Shown here piece by piece: positions 26,086 to 33,895 of a stretch of DNA of 44,798 nt. The translations under genes were made by a program, and so were the position numbers. The notes beneath the pieces were generated by a model. It was not told where the DNA came from. It saw only the letters and a list, made by a program, of their open reading frames with translations, and ran no database searches. The first letter of the stretch is position 1. Every line of letters begins with the position of its first letter. The DNA comes from an uncultured Draconibacterium sp. (GTDB taxonomy: Bacteria > Bacteroidota > Bacteroidia > Bacteroidales > Prolixibacteraceae): the NCBI RefSeq assembly GCF_913060805.1, contig NZ_CAJXTC010000041.1, positions 1 through 44,798 on the forward strand, in the 5' to 3' direction.

Positions 26086-27069
26086 ATGAACAATTTTTGG
26101 CAAGAGTTTGAAGGACCTGCGTTTTCGCTGGCCCCCATGGAAGATGTTACCGATACGGTTTTTCGCGAAATTGTAATGGGAATGACTGAACCGGGGAAAC
26201 TGCACATGGTTTTTACCGAGTTCACTTCTGTTGAAGGCATGAATCACCCGGTGGGTCGGGAACGTGTTTCGGAACGTTTGATCGTGAATGAATCGGAACG
26301 TGCTTTGCTCAAAAAACAAAACATTAAAATTGTGGCACAAATCTGGGGACGCAACCCGGAGATTTACCACAACATTGCCAAATACATCACCGAAAATTAC
26401 GATTTCGATGGCATCGACATTAACATGGGATGCCCGGTAAAAAAGGTATTTAAAATTGGTGCTTGTAGCGCTTTGATAGGCGAACCGGAGCGTGCCAAAG
26501 AAATAGTTCTGGCCACAAAAGAAGGCACACACCTACCTGTTAGTGTAAAAACCCGCACCGGAATTAAAGAACACATTACCGAAAACTGGATTGCCAATTT
26601 GCTGGAAGTTGATCCGGCAGCCATTATTCTACACGGACGTACACAACGTATGCAATCGGATGGCGACGCCAGCTGGGAAGAAATTACCAAAGCCGTTCAA
26701 CTTAAAAACAGCTTAAAACCGCATATTCCTGTTCATGGCAACGGAGATATTCTGTCGTACCAACAAGGACTGGACCGCGTAAAACAAACAGGCGTAAACG
26801 GCGTAATGATTGGTCGGGGAATTTTCCATAATCCATGGTTTTTCAATCCCGAAAAAGAAGAGATTTCGATGGAAGACCGCATTGCCAAATTGCTGGAACA
26901 TACACGTCTTTTTGAGCAAACCTGGAGCCCCGATAAAAATTTCAATATCCTGAAACGCTTCTATAAAATCTACCTCAATTCGTTTCCGGGCGCTGCAAAA
27001 ATGCGTGCCGATGTGATGGAAATGAAAGATTATGACGAGGTATATCGTTATTTTAGTCCAAGCATCTAA
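26086..27069 (+). CDS. tRNA-dihydrouridine synthase
   Basis: This 327-residue FMN-dependent enzyme reduces specific uridines in tRNA to dihydrouridine. The TIM-barrel begins FSLAPMEDVTDTVFR (about 13-27), the catalytic cysteine is in NMGCPVKKV (Cys116), followed by the phosphate-binding KTRTGI (about 153-158), ILHGRT (about 182-187), HGNGDI (about 219-224) and MIGRGIFHNPW (about 242-252). This is the DusB/DusA-like layout, but the Bacteroidota subgroup cannot be equated with a specific position. The ATG lies just after a -7 box, so the message may be leaderless. Confidence 0.94.
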   Translation: MNNFWQEFEGPAFSLAPMEDVTDTVFREIVMGMTEPGKLHMVFTEFTSVEGMNHPVGRERVSERLIVNESERALLKKQNIKIVAQIWGRNPEIYHNIAKYITENYDFDGIDINMGCPVKKVFKIGACSALIGEPERAKEIVLATKEGTHLPVSVKTRTGIKEHITENWIANLLEVDPAAIILHGRTQRMQSDGDASWEEITKAVQLKNSLKPHIPVHGNGDILSYQQGLDRVKQTGVNGVMIGRGIFHNPWFFNPEKEEISMEDRIAKLLEHTRLFEQTWSPDKNFNILKRFYKIYLNSFPGAAKMRADVMEMKDYDEVYRYFSPSI

Positions 27070-27221
27070 AAGACTTTTGGAAAATATTTCCTGATTTTCA
27101 CCAATTGCTTAATGTTATGTAAGCAAAGTATTTTGCGGGCAAAGCTCAAAATTTCTTCATAAAACTGTAATTATTTGACGGTTACTTCTACTTTTATTTC
27201 AAAATAACCGAAACAACCATT

Positions 27222-28469
27222 ATGAAGAATTTGTACCTGCTTTTCATCTGCCTTATTGCTTTTTCGTGTAGTTCGAACAAAACCAAAATTTACCAGTGGC
27301 GCGGCGAAGACCGCAAGGGGATTTTTAACGAACAAAATCTGCTAAAAGAATGGCCCGAAGACGGACCTGCCGAACTTTGGTATGTTGAAGGAATTGGAGA
27401 TGGTTTTGGATCGCCAACAGTAACCGACAATGAGATTTTTATCACAGGAGCTATCGACAGCACGGCCACTTTATTTTGCATGGATTTAAACGGGCAGAAA
27501 AAATGGGAAGTGTCACTCGGCAAAGAATGGGTTACCAGCTACCCGGGATCGCGCTCGCAACCTACTGTTGTTGACGATTTAATTTATTTGGGTACGGGAA
27601 TGGGAAATTTGTTTTGCCTGAAACGCTCGAATGGAGAGTTGGTTTGGGAAAAACGGTTTGTGGAAGATTTTAATGGTATTTATCCGCGTTTTGGTCACTC
27701 CGAAGCGCCTGTTATTGATGGCGAAAAGGTTTTCTGGACTCCAGGAGGAAAAGAGTACAATGTGGTTGGATTAAATCGTTTTACAGGCGAAGTATTGTGG
27801 AGCAATGCCGGACACAGTGAACGATCGGGTTACAATCCGGGAACGTTGATAAAACTACCAACACGTCACATTTTCGTAACGTTTTCAGCTTATAATATGA
27901 TGGGCTTTGATACGGAAACAGGCGAACTTTTATGGACACATGCACAGGATAATGTTCCGCTCGACAAACGCCAACCGGGAATGGGCGATACACACAGCAA
28001 CTGTGTTATTTACGACACAGGTTATATTTACTACGCTGCCGGAGATGGAAATTGCGGAGTAAAACTGCAACTCTCGGACGACGGAACAGCGTTTAAAGAA
28101 GTTTGGCGCAATAAAGGTTTCGACAGTTACATGGGCGGGATTGTGAAAATTGACGACCAACTTTATGGAAGCGGAACTTCAACTAAATACTTTAAAAGTA
28201 TTGATGCAACAAGCGGCGAATTAACCGACTCGTTGCGGATAGGTTGGGGCGCTGTTATAGCAGCCGACGACATGCTTTATTACTATGGTCAGAACGGAAC
28301 TTTATCGTTAATCGATTTTGATGAAACCGGAAAGATGAACCAGATCAGCGATTTTAAAATAACAAAAGGGGCAAAAGAGCATTTCTCGCACCCTGTTATT
28401 AAAGATGGAGTTTTATATCAGCGACACGGCCAGGTGCTGATGGCATTCGATATAAAAGCTATGGATTAA
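27222..28469 (+). CDS. PQQ-like beta-propeller repeat lipoprotein
   Basis: This 415-residue protein has a lipoprotein signal peptide (LIAFSC, cysteine about 16) and a seven- or eight-bladed beta-propeller built from PQQ-like repeats. The blades end in motifs such as LFCMDLNGQKKWEVSLG, LFCLKRSNGELVWEK, VVGLNRFTGEVLWSN and MMGFDTETGELLWTH, with the A-x-D-x-x-T-G-x-x-x-W pattern. It resembles BamB-like or PQQ-dehydrogenase-like propellers, but no dehydrogenase residues or BAM genes are seen nearby. It is probably a periplasmic or outer-membrane binding protein. Its stop overlaps the convergent folE stop by four bases. Confidence 0.9.
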   Translation: MKNLYLLFICLIAFSCSSNKTKIYQWRGEDRKGIFNEQNLLKEWPEDGPAELWYVEGIGDGFGSPTVTDNEIFITGAIDSTATLFCMDLNGQKKWEVSLGKEWVTSYPGSRSQPTVVDDLIYLGTGMGNLFCLKRSNGELVWEKRFVEDFNGIYPRFGHSEAPVIDGEKVFWTPGGKEYNVVGLNRFTGEVLWSNAGHSERSGYNPGTLIKLPTRHIFVTFSAYNMMGFDTETGELLWTHAQDNVPLDKRQPGMGDTHSNCVIYDTGYIYYAAGDGNCGVKLQLSDDGTAFKEVWRNKGFDSYMGGIVKIDDQLYGSGTSTKYFKSIDATSGELTDSLRIGWGAVIAADDMLYYYGQNGTLSLIDFDETGKMNQISDFKITKGAKEHFSHPVIKDGVLYQRHGQVLMAFDIKAMD

Positions 28470-29179
28470 AGTTCTACGTATTTCAGGAACTCTTCGCGAA
28501 CACTTTTGTCTTTGAATTTACCGGAATACTCGGCAGTAACAGTACTGCTGCTTTCATCCTGAATTCCGCGCGACGATACACACATGTGTTTGGCATCGAT
28601 TACAACGGCCATATCATCGGTTTTGAGTATGGTTTTTAGCTCGTTGGCAATTTGTACGGTTAAACGCTCCTGCACCTGCGGACGACGTGCAAAATAGTCG
28701 ACAATACGGTTTATTTTGCTCAAGCCAATCACTTCTCCCGACGAGATGTAAGCGACATGTGCCTTTCCTACAATAGGTAAAAAATGGTGTTCGCAGGTAG
28801 AATTCATGTTGATGTTCTTTTCTACCAACATTTCGCCGTATTTGAATTTATTTTCGAATACGGAGACTTTGGGTTTATTGGCCGGATTTAATCCACTGAA
28901 AATTTCCTGCACAAACATTTTGGCAACACGATGTGGCGTTCCGCTCAAACTATCATCATTCAGGTCGAGCCCCATTGTTTCCATTATGTCGCGAAACTTG
29001 TCCTCGATAATTTCCATTTTTCGTGCGTCGCTCAGCACAAAAGCATCATCGCGCATTGGAGTATCGATTGATGTTGCAATATGATTATCGCCTATTGTCT
29101 CATGATTTTCATGTCCGTTTGTTTTACCATTCCTTTTCTTGTCGGCGCTGGTAAATATTATTTCTTCTCTGTAACTCAT
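28466..29179 (-). CDS. folE: GTP cyclohydrolase I
   Basis: This 237-residue enzyme converts GTP to dihydroneopterin triphosphate, the first step of folate (and queuosine) synthesis. Zinc ligands are visible as Cys129 and the adjacent histidines in STCEHHFLP and Cys200 in KHMCVSSRG; GLSKINRIVDYFARRPQVQE matches the family signature. Compared with the short bacterial form it has an N-terminal extension of about 48 residues (charged, Asn/His/Lys-rich), probably disordered. It converges with the PQQ-propeller gene, with stops overlapping over TTAA. No upstream -7 box was recognised. Confidence 0.96.
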   Translation of the reverse strand: MSYREEIIFTSADKKRNGKTNGHENHETIGDNHIATSIDTPMRDDAFVLSDARKMEIIEDKFRDIMETMGLDLNDDSLSGTPHRVAKMFVQEIFSGLNPANKPKVSVFENKFKYGEMLVEKNINMNSTCEHHFLPIVGKAHVAYISSGEVIGLSKINRIVDYFARRPQVQERLTVQIANELKTILKTDDMAVVIDAKHMCVSSRGIQDESSSTVTAEYSGKFKDKSVREEFLKYVEL

Positions 29180-29444
29180 AATTTCTGTTTCTAGTTTCTA
29201 CGAGTTAATAAACAGACCAAAAACTATTTTGTTTAATCTATAAAAACTAAATATTAAACAAATTGACTCTCATTTGATGATACAATTCTCAACTCGATTG
29301 AAACGAGGAATGAAACTCGCTGGTTTTTAACCACATAAAAAGACGCAGAAAAAATTCAGATTTAAACGGCTCAATCCCCTACCGCCATTCGTTTACACCG
29401 CAAAACAGGAATTGTATTTTTTTTGCCATTTTTTTTCATTTTTC
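29180..29444. other. Gene-free stretch before the tRNA operon
   Basis: This is AT-rich leader DNA between divergent folE and the tRNA operon. I see no gene or repeat in it; the tRNA promoter begins at its end. Confidence 0.5.
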
Positions 29445-29475
29445 TTTGCCAGTGTAAAAACAATTTCTACTTTTG
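29445..29475 (+). promoter_or_regulatory. Promoter of the tRNA-Ser/tRNA-Pro operon
   Basis: TTTG (29445-29448), exactly 19 bases, TACTTTTG (29468-29475): an exact Bacteroidota consensus promoter. The leader to the first tRNA is about 95 bases. Confidence 0.82.
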
Positions 29476-29575
29476 CACACGCTTTAACAAAGCAACGACG
29501 TTCAAAACAAATATTGATACAAGTAATAAATGAAATCGCTGAAAAGCGAAATGACATTTAGCACTAAATACCACT

Positions 29576-29663
29576 GGTGAGGTGGGTGAGTGGCTGAAAC
29601 CACCAGTTTGCTAAACTGGCGTACGGGTAAACTGTACCGCGGGTTCGAATCCCGCCCTCACCG
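29576..29663 (+). tRNA. tRNA-Ser (anticodon GCT)
   Basis: The acceptor arms GGTGAGG (29576-29582) and CCTCACC (29656-29662) pair fully. The anticodon stem CCAGT/ACTGG encloses TTGCTAA, giving anticodon GCT at 29610-29612, which reads AGC and AGU. A long variable arm closed by GTAC/GTAC marks it as class II serine tRNA. The T-arm GCGGG-TTCGAAT-CCCGC is canonical. CCA is not encoded. Confidence 0.97.
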
Positions 29664-29677
29664 CTTAAAAATATTTT

Positions 29678-29755
29678 CGGGATGTAGCGCAGTCCGGTTA
29701 GCGCACCTGCTTTGGGAGCAGGGGGTCCCAGGTTCGAATCCTGGTATCCCGACCA
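29678..29755 (+). tRNA. tRNA-Pro (anticodon TGG)
   Basis: The acceptor CGGGATG (29678-29684) pairs with TATCCCG (29745-29751), including a G-U. The anticodon loop TTTGGGA gives anticodon TGG at 29713-29715. The T-arm is CCAGG-TTCGAAT-CCTGG, and a 3' CCA is encoded (29753-29755). It is 14 bases after tRNA-Ser in one operon. The mobilizable element begins just downstream, so the 3' end of this gene is a plausible integration site. Confidence 0.97.
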
Positions 29756-29766
29756 CTGAATATTAA

Positions 29767-29797
29767 GGAGTTAAACGAAAGTTTAGCTCCTTTTTTA
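29767..29797 (+). terminator. Rho-independent terminator of the tRNA operon
   Basis: GGAGTTAAAC (29767-29776), loop GAAA, GTTTAGCTCC (29781-29790), then TTTTTTATTT. The GNRA tetraloop and one G-U pair fit a strong intrinsic terminator. Confidence 0.92.
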
Positions 29798-29800
29798 TTT

Positions 29801-30055
29801 GTACGGGTACAACATAGGTACAACAAAATCACCCAATAAAAACCACCAAAAACGACCAGATACACAGAGTCATTCTATGTTATTCAACATTTCGAAAGCC
29901 AAATACAGCCAAATGAGCGTAAAATCTACGCCAACACGGTTTTTCATTTGATTGCACCTGATAGATTATTTACTTTTAATTGGTTAATTATCAATGCTAT
30001 TGAAAAAATAAAATAATGTTGATGATTACCGGAACCTGTAAACAGATGAGCCAAT
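29801..30055. other. Left end of the mobilizable element, without an integrase
   Basis: Right after the tRNA terminator, GGTACAAC occurs twice 11 bases apart (29806-29813 and 29817-29824). This arrangement resembles recombinase arm-type sites at the ends of tRNA-integrated elements. The following 230 bases, where an integrase would usually lie, have no long frame. A 12-codon frame (29914-29952, MSVKSTPTRFFI) could be the remnant of a deleted gene start, but it is too short to judge. Confidence 0.45.
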
Positions 30056-30724
30056 ATGGAAACAATAATCAAGAAATCAGGAGTAATTATATTTCGATTC
30101 AACCGGAAACTCCGGTGGATCTTCAATATTAGAATATTACGCAACCACAATACAACGATCCTTTTTATCCTGTTTGTTTGTCTTCTGATTCTGTTATTCG
30201 GTCTTTGGGGCATGGGATTTTCATTTATCCATATTATCCTCTACTCTGCCATAAGCATAACAGTACTTTTCTTGACTTTATTTTTTATCGGATCATTGAA
30301 TGAAGCACGAAGATTATCCCAACAAATACCTTCCGGTGGTTTTCAGTTTGTGAAAAGTAATTTGAACGGAATTCATATACCAGACCTGGGATTCATGGAA
30401 ACGGATCGGGAAAATATAAACCTGGTATTAAATGGACTTGAAATAAAAAGTAAAATCGATTTTAAACTGGTATCAGATAATCGGGCTGCCGCTGATTATA
30501 AAAAACTACTTCGCATTCTTCACCTGCTTATTGATGGTGGAATCCGAGATTTCAAAAAAGAGCGTAAAGAACAACTCTTTAAATTCATTGAATCAACCTT
30601 CACATTGAACGGAATAGAAGTAAAAAGGGCGAGTTTGAACTCGCGGTTTTCAGAGTTTGTGAATGAAAGTGAAACAGAATTTTCAGAAAATCTAAAGGAG
30701 TTTCAGAATATACTTTTTCGATAG
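30056..30724 (+). CDS. Membrane protein of unknown function, element cargo
   Basis: This 222-residue protein was not recognised as a known family. It has a basic N-terminus (about 1-30), two adjacent membrane helices (about 33-54 and 58-81, with a short loop) and a soluble C-terminal domain (about 90-222). A helical, charged segment HLLIDGGIRDFKKERKEQLFKF lies around 160-181 (HLLIDGGIRDFKKER, then KEQLFKF). It lies between the tRNA-Pro and the HTH gene of the mobilizable element and is the only gene there without a mobilization or replication role, so it is best seen as cargo. Defence, entry exclusion or signalling are all open possibilities. Confidence 0.7.
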   Translation: METIIKKSGVIIFRFNRKLRWIFNIRILRNHNTTILFILFVCLLILLFGLWGMGFSFIHIILYSAISITVLFLTLFFIGSLNEARRLSQQIPSGGFQFVKSNLNGIHIPDLGFMETDRENINLVLNGLEIKSKIDFKLVSDNRAAADYKKLLRILHLLIDGGIRDFKKERKEQLFKFIESTFTLNGIEVKRASLNSRFSEFVNESETEFSENLKEFQNILFR

Positions 30725-30767
30725 ACGGTATTTCTCCCGTAATTTGCCCGTAATTCAAATTACCCTC

Positions 30768-30799
30768 TTGATTTACTGCCACATACAGTTACATATTTG
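30768..30799 (+). promoter_or_regulatory. Possible promoter of the element's replication genes
   Basis: TTG (30768-30770), 21 bases, then CATATTTG (30792-30799), one base from the TAnnTTTG consensus, 44 bases before the HTH gene. Confidence 0.4.
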
Positions 30800-30843
30800 C
30801 TGATGAAGTTTTCACGCATCAAGCGTCATTAATCATTAAAAAT

Positions 30844-31155
30844 ATGTCACCTATGGAAAATCAAGCATTTATTTCCACGCAAGTACTGAACGAATTAAAA
30901 CAAATCAAAACCCTTCTCGCAGAGAATAAAACTGTTTTTAATGTTGAAGAACTGGCTCAGTACACCGGGCTATCCAAAAGCAAAATTTACAAACTGCTCA
31001 GTAAAAAGCTGATTCCCACCGGCACTAATGCCAATATCAGGCAAAAGTTCTTTTATAAAAAAGACATAGATCTCTGGCTAATGGGTATTTCCAGAGAAGA
31101 ACTGGAAGCGGAGGAAGAATTCAACAACTCATTATCAAGGAACAGAAAAGCATAA
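30844..31155 (+). CDS. Excisionase/AlpA-like helix-turn-helix protein
   Basis: This 103-residue DNA-binding protein has an N-terminal coiled segment (about 8-28) and a winged HTH of the HTH_17 type: FNVEELAQYTGLSKSKIYKL (about 32-51) followed by KKLIPTGTN and FFYKKDIDLWL. Such proteins precede primase genes in Bacteroidota mobilizable elements and serve as excisionase or replication regulators. A second ATG at 30853 (MENQ) could also be the start. The primase-helicase gene follows after 18 bases, so they form an operon. Confidence 0.88.
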   Translation: MSPMENQAFISTQVLNELKQIKTLLAENKTVFNVEELAQYTGLSKSKIYKLLSKKLIPTGTNANIRQKFFYKKDIDLWLMGISREELEAEEEFNNSLSRNRKA

Positions 31156-31173
31156 CCATAAATACATTTTGAA

Positions 31174-32379
31174 ATGAGTGATATGCCGTATATCCGTGTT
31201 GGAACTTCCTATTTCAAAAAAGTTAAAGCTCCTACCATTTCAGGAGATTTTAACGAAATTCTTGTGCCATGGAACATCGATACCATAAAACAGGATTTTG
31301 GAAAAACTTATGTGGCGGATATTCCGAAATATGATGGTTTTACCTGCATTCCCAATCATATCAATTTCAAACAAGTCTGCTTAGGATTCTACAACAAGTA
31401 CTCTCCTTTAAGTAACAAACCAAAGAAAGGACCAATTGATGTTTCAACACTTTTTGTAAAACACATTTTCGGGAATCAATACGAACTGGGATTGGATTAT
31501 TTGCAGTTGCTCTATCAAAAACCAGTGCATATTCTTCCGATTCTTTGCCTTGTGTCAAAGGAAAGGTCAACCGGGAAAAGTACTTTTCTGAAATGGCTCA
31601 AAGCAATTTTTGAAAATAACCTTACCTACCTGACAAACGATAGTTTTGGAAGCCAGTTTAATTCAGATTGGGCAAATAAACTTCTGATCTGTATTGATGA
31701 AGTTCTTTTTAATAAAGAAGAACTGACCGAGCGGATTAAATACCTCAGCACTACCAACCACAATAAAATGGAAGCCAAAGGTAAAGACAAAATTGAGGTA
31801 GAATTCTTTGGAAAGTTTATTCTATGCAGTAATAACGAAGATAATTTCATAAAAATCGATGCTGCCGAAGAACGTTTTTGGGTACGAAAGATTTCAAAGT
31901 TTGAAACTGAAGATACTGACCTATTAGATAAACTGGTTAAGGAGATTCCTGCCTTTCTTTTCTTTTTAAATAACAGGGAACTTTCATCTCCTCGGATTAC
32001 CCGGATGTGGTTTACTCCTGCTCAAATCAGAACCCGCGCTTTACAAAACCTTATCCGTCATAACAGAAGCCGGGTAGAGAAAGAACTGGCCAGTATTTTA
32101 TTTATGGTAATGGAGAAGTATGATTTGGATGAAGTGGAGTTTTGTCCCCAGGATGCCATGTTTGCCGTCAACCAAACAAGGGTAAAAACTGACCTCACAC
32201 AAATCCGACACTTGCTGAAAAAAGAATGGAAGCTTACTCCAAAATCCAATTCGTTGACCTACGAAAAGTTTGCCATCTGGAACCGGGGAGAGATAACAAG
32301 GGAAACCGATACGGGTCGCTTTTACACTGTGAAAAAGGGATTTTTATTGGAAAATTTTGATGAATTGATGAATGAATAA
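31174..32379 (+). CDS. Primase-helicase family protein (VapE/D5-like, SF3 helicase)
   Basis: This 401-residue P-loop protein resembles the DUF5906/D5-like helicases of mobile elements. Walker A is SKERSTGKST (about 128-137) and Walker B LLICIDEV (about 170-177), with a sensor-like ILCSNNEDNF (about 221-230) and the arginine-rich ERFWVRK near 237-243. The N-terminal part (1-120) lacks a primase catalytic triad, so it is probably a helicase that works with the separate toprim primase encoded downstream. It initiates or supports autonomous replication of the excised element. The 3' end of the gene contains one arm of a 17-bp inverted repeat shared with the following origin-like region. Confidence 0.87.
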   Translation: MSDMPYIRVGTSYFKKVKAPTISGDFNEILVPWNIDTIKQDFGKTYVADIPKYDGFTCIPNHINFKQVCLGFYNKYSPLSNKPKKGPIDVSTLFVKHIFGNQYELGLDYLQLLYQKPVHILPILCLVSKERSTGKSTFLKWLKAIFENNLTYLTNDSFGSQFNSDWANKLLICIDEVLFNKEELTERIKYLSTTNHNKMEAKGKDKIEVEFFGKFILCSNNEDNFIKIDAAEERFWVRKISKFETEDTDLLDKLVKEIPAFLFFLNNRELSSPRITRMWFTPAQIRTRALQNLIRHNRSRVEKELASILFMVMEKYDLDEVEFCPQDAMFAVNQTRVKTDLTQIRHLLKKEWKLTPKSNSLTYEKFAIWNRGEITRETDTGRFYTVKKGFLLENFDELMNE

Positions 32380-32564
32380 ACTATGCTGTTGAAAATAAAA
32401 AGATTAACTGCTCATCAAAGTCTCATCAAACACTCATCAAAACAAAAAATGATGAGAACAGAAAAGAAATACAAAAAACAAAATGATGAAGCGATGAGAA
32501 ATTGATAAAGCATAAGCAGCTGATTGAAAGACAAGTTAGCTATCCTCTCATCAATTCATCAAAA
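32355..32564. repeat. Repeat-rich candidate replication origin (iterons and inverted repeats)
   Basis: TTTTGATGAATTGATGA (32355-32371, inside the helicase 3' end) and its exact complement TCATCAATTCATCAAAA (32548-32564) enclose the gap between the helicase and primase genes. Within it CTCATCAAA occurs three times at exact 11-base spacing (32411, 32422, 32433), one helical turn apart. The opposite orientation TGATGA occurs at 32450 and 32484 (the latter followed by CGATGAGA). Phased direct repeats beside replication genes are typical of iteron origins bound by an initiator. Confidence 0.65.
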
Positions 32565-32584
32565 AAATTAGAGAAATACTACTG

Positions 32585-33469
32585 ATGAAAAATAACAAAC
32601 TACAATGTGATACAGCCCGTGAAATTCCGATAACAGAATTTCTGAAAAGATCCGGATACTCACCGGTAAAAGAAAACCAACATTCAGCCTGGTACCTTAG
32701 TCCGATCCGAAAGGAAAATGAAGCCTCATTTAAGGTTTCCAAGGTTCTTAATCGCTGGTACGATCATGGTCTTGGCAAAGGAGGAAATATTATCGACCTG
32801 GTAATTGAAATGAATAACAACTGCAGCGTTAGTGAAGCGCTGGTGATCCTGGCTAAAAACATTCCATCTTTCTTTTTTCAACAGCAGAATAATGTGGTTA
32901 CGCCAACGCCTGAGCCGGAAATACAGATCCAAAAGATCCTCCCCATCCGGCACCCGGCTTTAATCAAATACTTGTTGCAAAGAAAAATAGATGCAAAAAC
33001 TGCAAGCGATTTTGCCAGTCAGGTTCATTATTCGATTAATCAAAAACGATATTTCGCTATAGGTTTGGAAAATGTTTCGGGAGGTTGGGAACTTCGAAAT
33101 CCGTATTATAAAAATGCTGCAGCACCAAAAGACTTTTCCTATTTCACTACTGGTAAACAATTATTGAGTGTTACCGAAGGCATGTTTGATTTTTTTAGTT
33201 TGCTAATGCTTTATCCTGGCTTACCACACCAATCAGATTTTTTAGTGTTGAATTCTGTTTCGTTTATCAACCGCATTCATAAGATGGCCCAAACTTATCC
33301 CAAAGTTGATCTTTATCTCGATAATGATTCAGCTGGTAAAAAAGCGACCAAACGTTTATTGGCCGATCTAACGAACAGTGTCGATATGTCGGCCATCTAT
33401 AAAAACTCAAAAGATCTGAATCAGCTGTTGATTGCCCGAAACCAACGTCTGCGTAGGTCTCCGTGGTAA
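32585..33469 (+). CDS. Toprim-domain DNA primase of the mobilizable element
   Basis: This 294-residue protein has an N-terminal CHC2-like zinc-finger region that lacks most cysteines but keeps the family pattern (WYLSPIRKENEASFKV, then RWYDHGLGKGGNIIDLV, about 36-80) and a C-terminal toprim domain. Toprim residues are visible as glutamate in SVTEGMFDFF (about 196) and D-x-D in LYLDNDSAGKKA (about 244-246). It synthesises RNA primers for replication or for the transferred strand. The final residues (ARNQRLRRSPW) look unusual for the family and run into the GC-rich hairpin region, so a small C-terminal change is possible. Confidence 0.87.
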   Translation: MKNNKLQCDTAREIPITEFLKRSGYSPVKENQHSAWYLSPIRKENEASFKVSKVLNRWYDHGLGKGGNIIDLVIEMNNNCSVSEALVILAKNIPSFFFQQQNNVVTPTPEPEIQIQKILPIRHPALIKYLLQRKIDAKTASDFASQVHYSINQKRYFAIGLENVSGGWELRNPYYKNAAAPKDFSYFTTGKQLLSVTEGMFDFFSLLMLYPGLPHQSDFLVLNSVSFINRIHKMAQTYPKVDLYLDNDSAGKKATKRLLADLTNSVDMSAIYKNSKDLNQLLIARNQRLRRSPW

Positions 33470-33476
33470 GCCATGT

Positions 33477-33540
33477 CGAGAGGTGCCCAGGTTGCACCAT
33501 GGGCATCTCTCGCTTTGCTCCCAGGCTCGCAAAGGGGCGC
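33477..33540. other. GC-rich hairpin region, candidate origin of transfer (oriT)
   Basis: CGAGAGGTGCCCA (33477-33489) pairs with TGGGCATCTCTCG (33500-33512) over 13 bp with one mismatch, and CTTTGC (33513-33518) pairs with GCAAAG (33529-33534). The stretch is distinctly richer in G and C than the AT-rich surroundings and lies directly upstream of the mobC-mobA pair, where Bacteroidota mobilizable elements keep oriT. The nick site cannot be assigned. Confidence 0.55.
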
Positions 33541-33580
33541 ACAGCGCAGGTTCTAAATATTAATTTAAAGGTTAAAGAAT

Positions 33581-33895
33581 ATGAGAGTTCGCACAAAATA
33601 TATCTCGTTTAGAGTAAGCAATATCGAAAAAAGAGCCATCACAATGGCTGCCGAGGAATGTGGATTAGGTACCAGTGAATTTGCCCGACGGGCATCACTA
33701 AACATGAAAGTAACCTTACGGTTTTCGCCCGAAGAATTGGAGGTGTACAATAACCTGCACACCTACCATCGCAACTTTACGGCCATCGGGAACCTGGTAA
33801 GAAGCAAACATTTTAATAAAAATGAAACCATTCTCCGGGAACTGGAAGGAGTAATTAAACTGATTAAAATCCACCTTGGAAAGTTTGAACAATGA
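33581..33895 (+). CDS. MobC-like plasmid mobilization relaxosome protein
   Basis: This 104-residue protein has an N-terminal ribbon-helix-helix-type segment (TKYISFRVSNIEKRAITMAA then EECGLGTSEFARRASL, about 5-41) and a helical C-terminus ending KIHLGKFEQ. This is the MobC/BmgB pattern: the protein binds oriT and helps the relaxase open the strands. Its stop overlaps the relaxase start by four bases (ATGA, 33892-33895), indicating translational coupling. The candidate oriT hairpins lie 40 bases upstream. Confidence 0.87.
   Translation: MRVRTKYISFRVSNIEKRAITMAAEECGLGTSEFARRASLNMKVTLRFSPEELEVYNNLHTYHRNFTAIGNLVRSKHFNKNETILRELEGVIKLIKIHLGKFEQ

Noticed and set aside
26008-26532. A 174-codon frame on the minus strand
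   Set aside because: It lies almost wholly antisense to the well-supported dihydrouridine synthase, has a biased Phe/His composition typical of a reversed frame, and shows no domain.
32411-32441. The repeated CTCATCAAA units as a possible CRISPR array
   Set aside because: Repeat units are 9-11 bases with no unique spacers and no cas genes; phased iterons explain them better.
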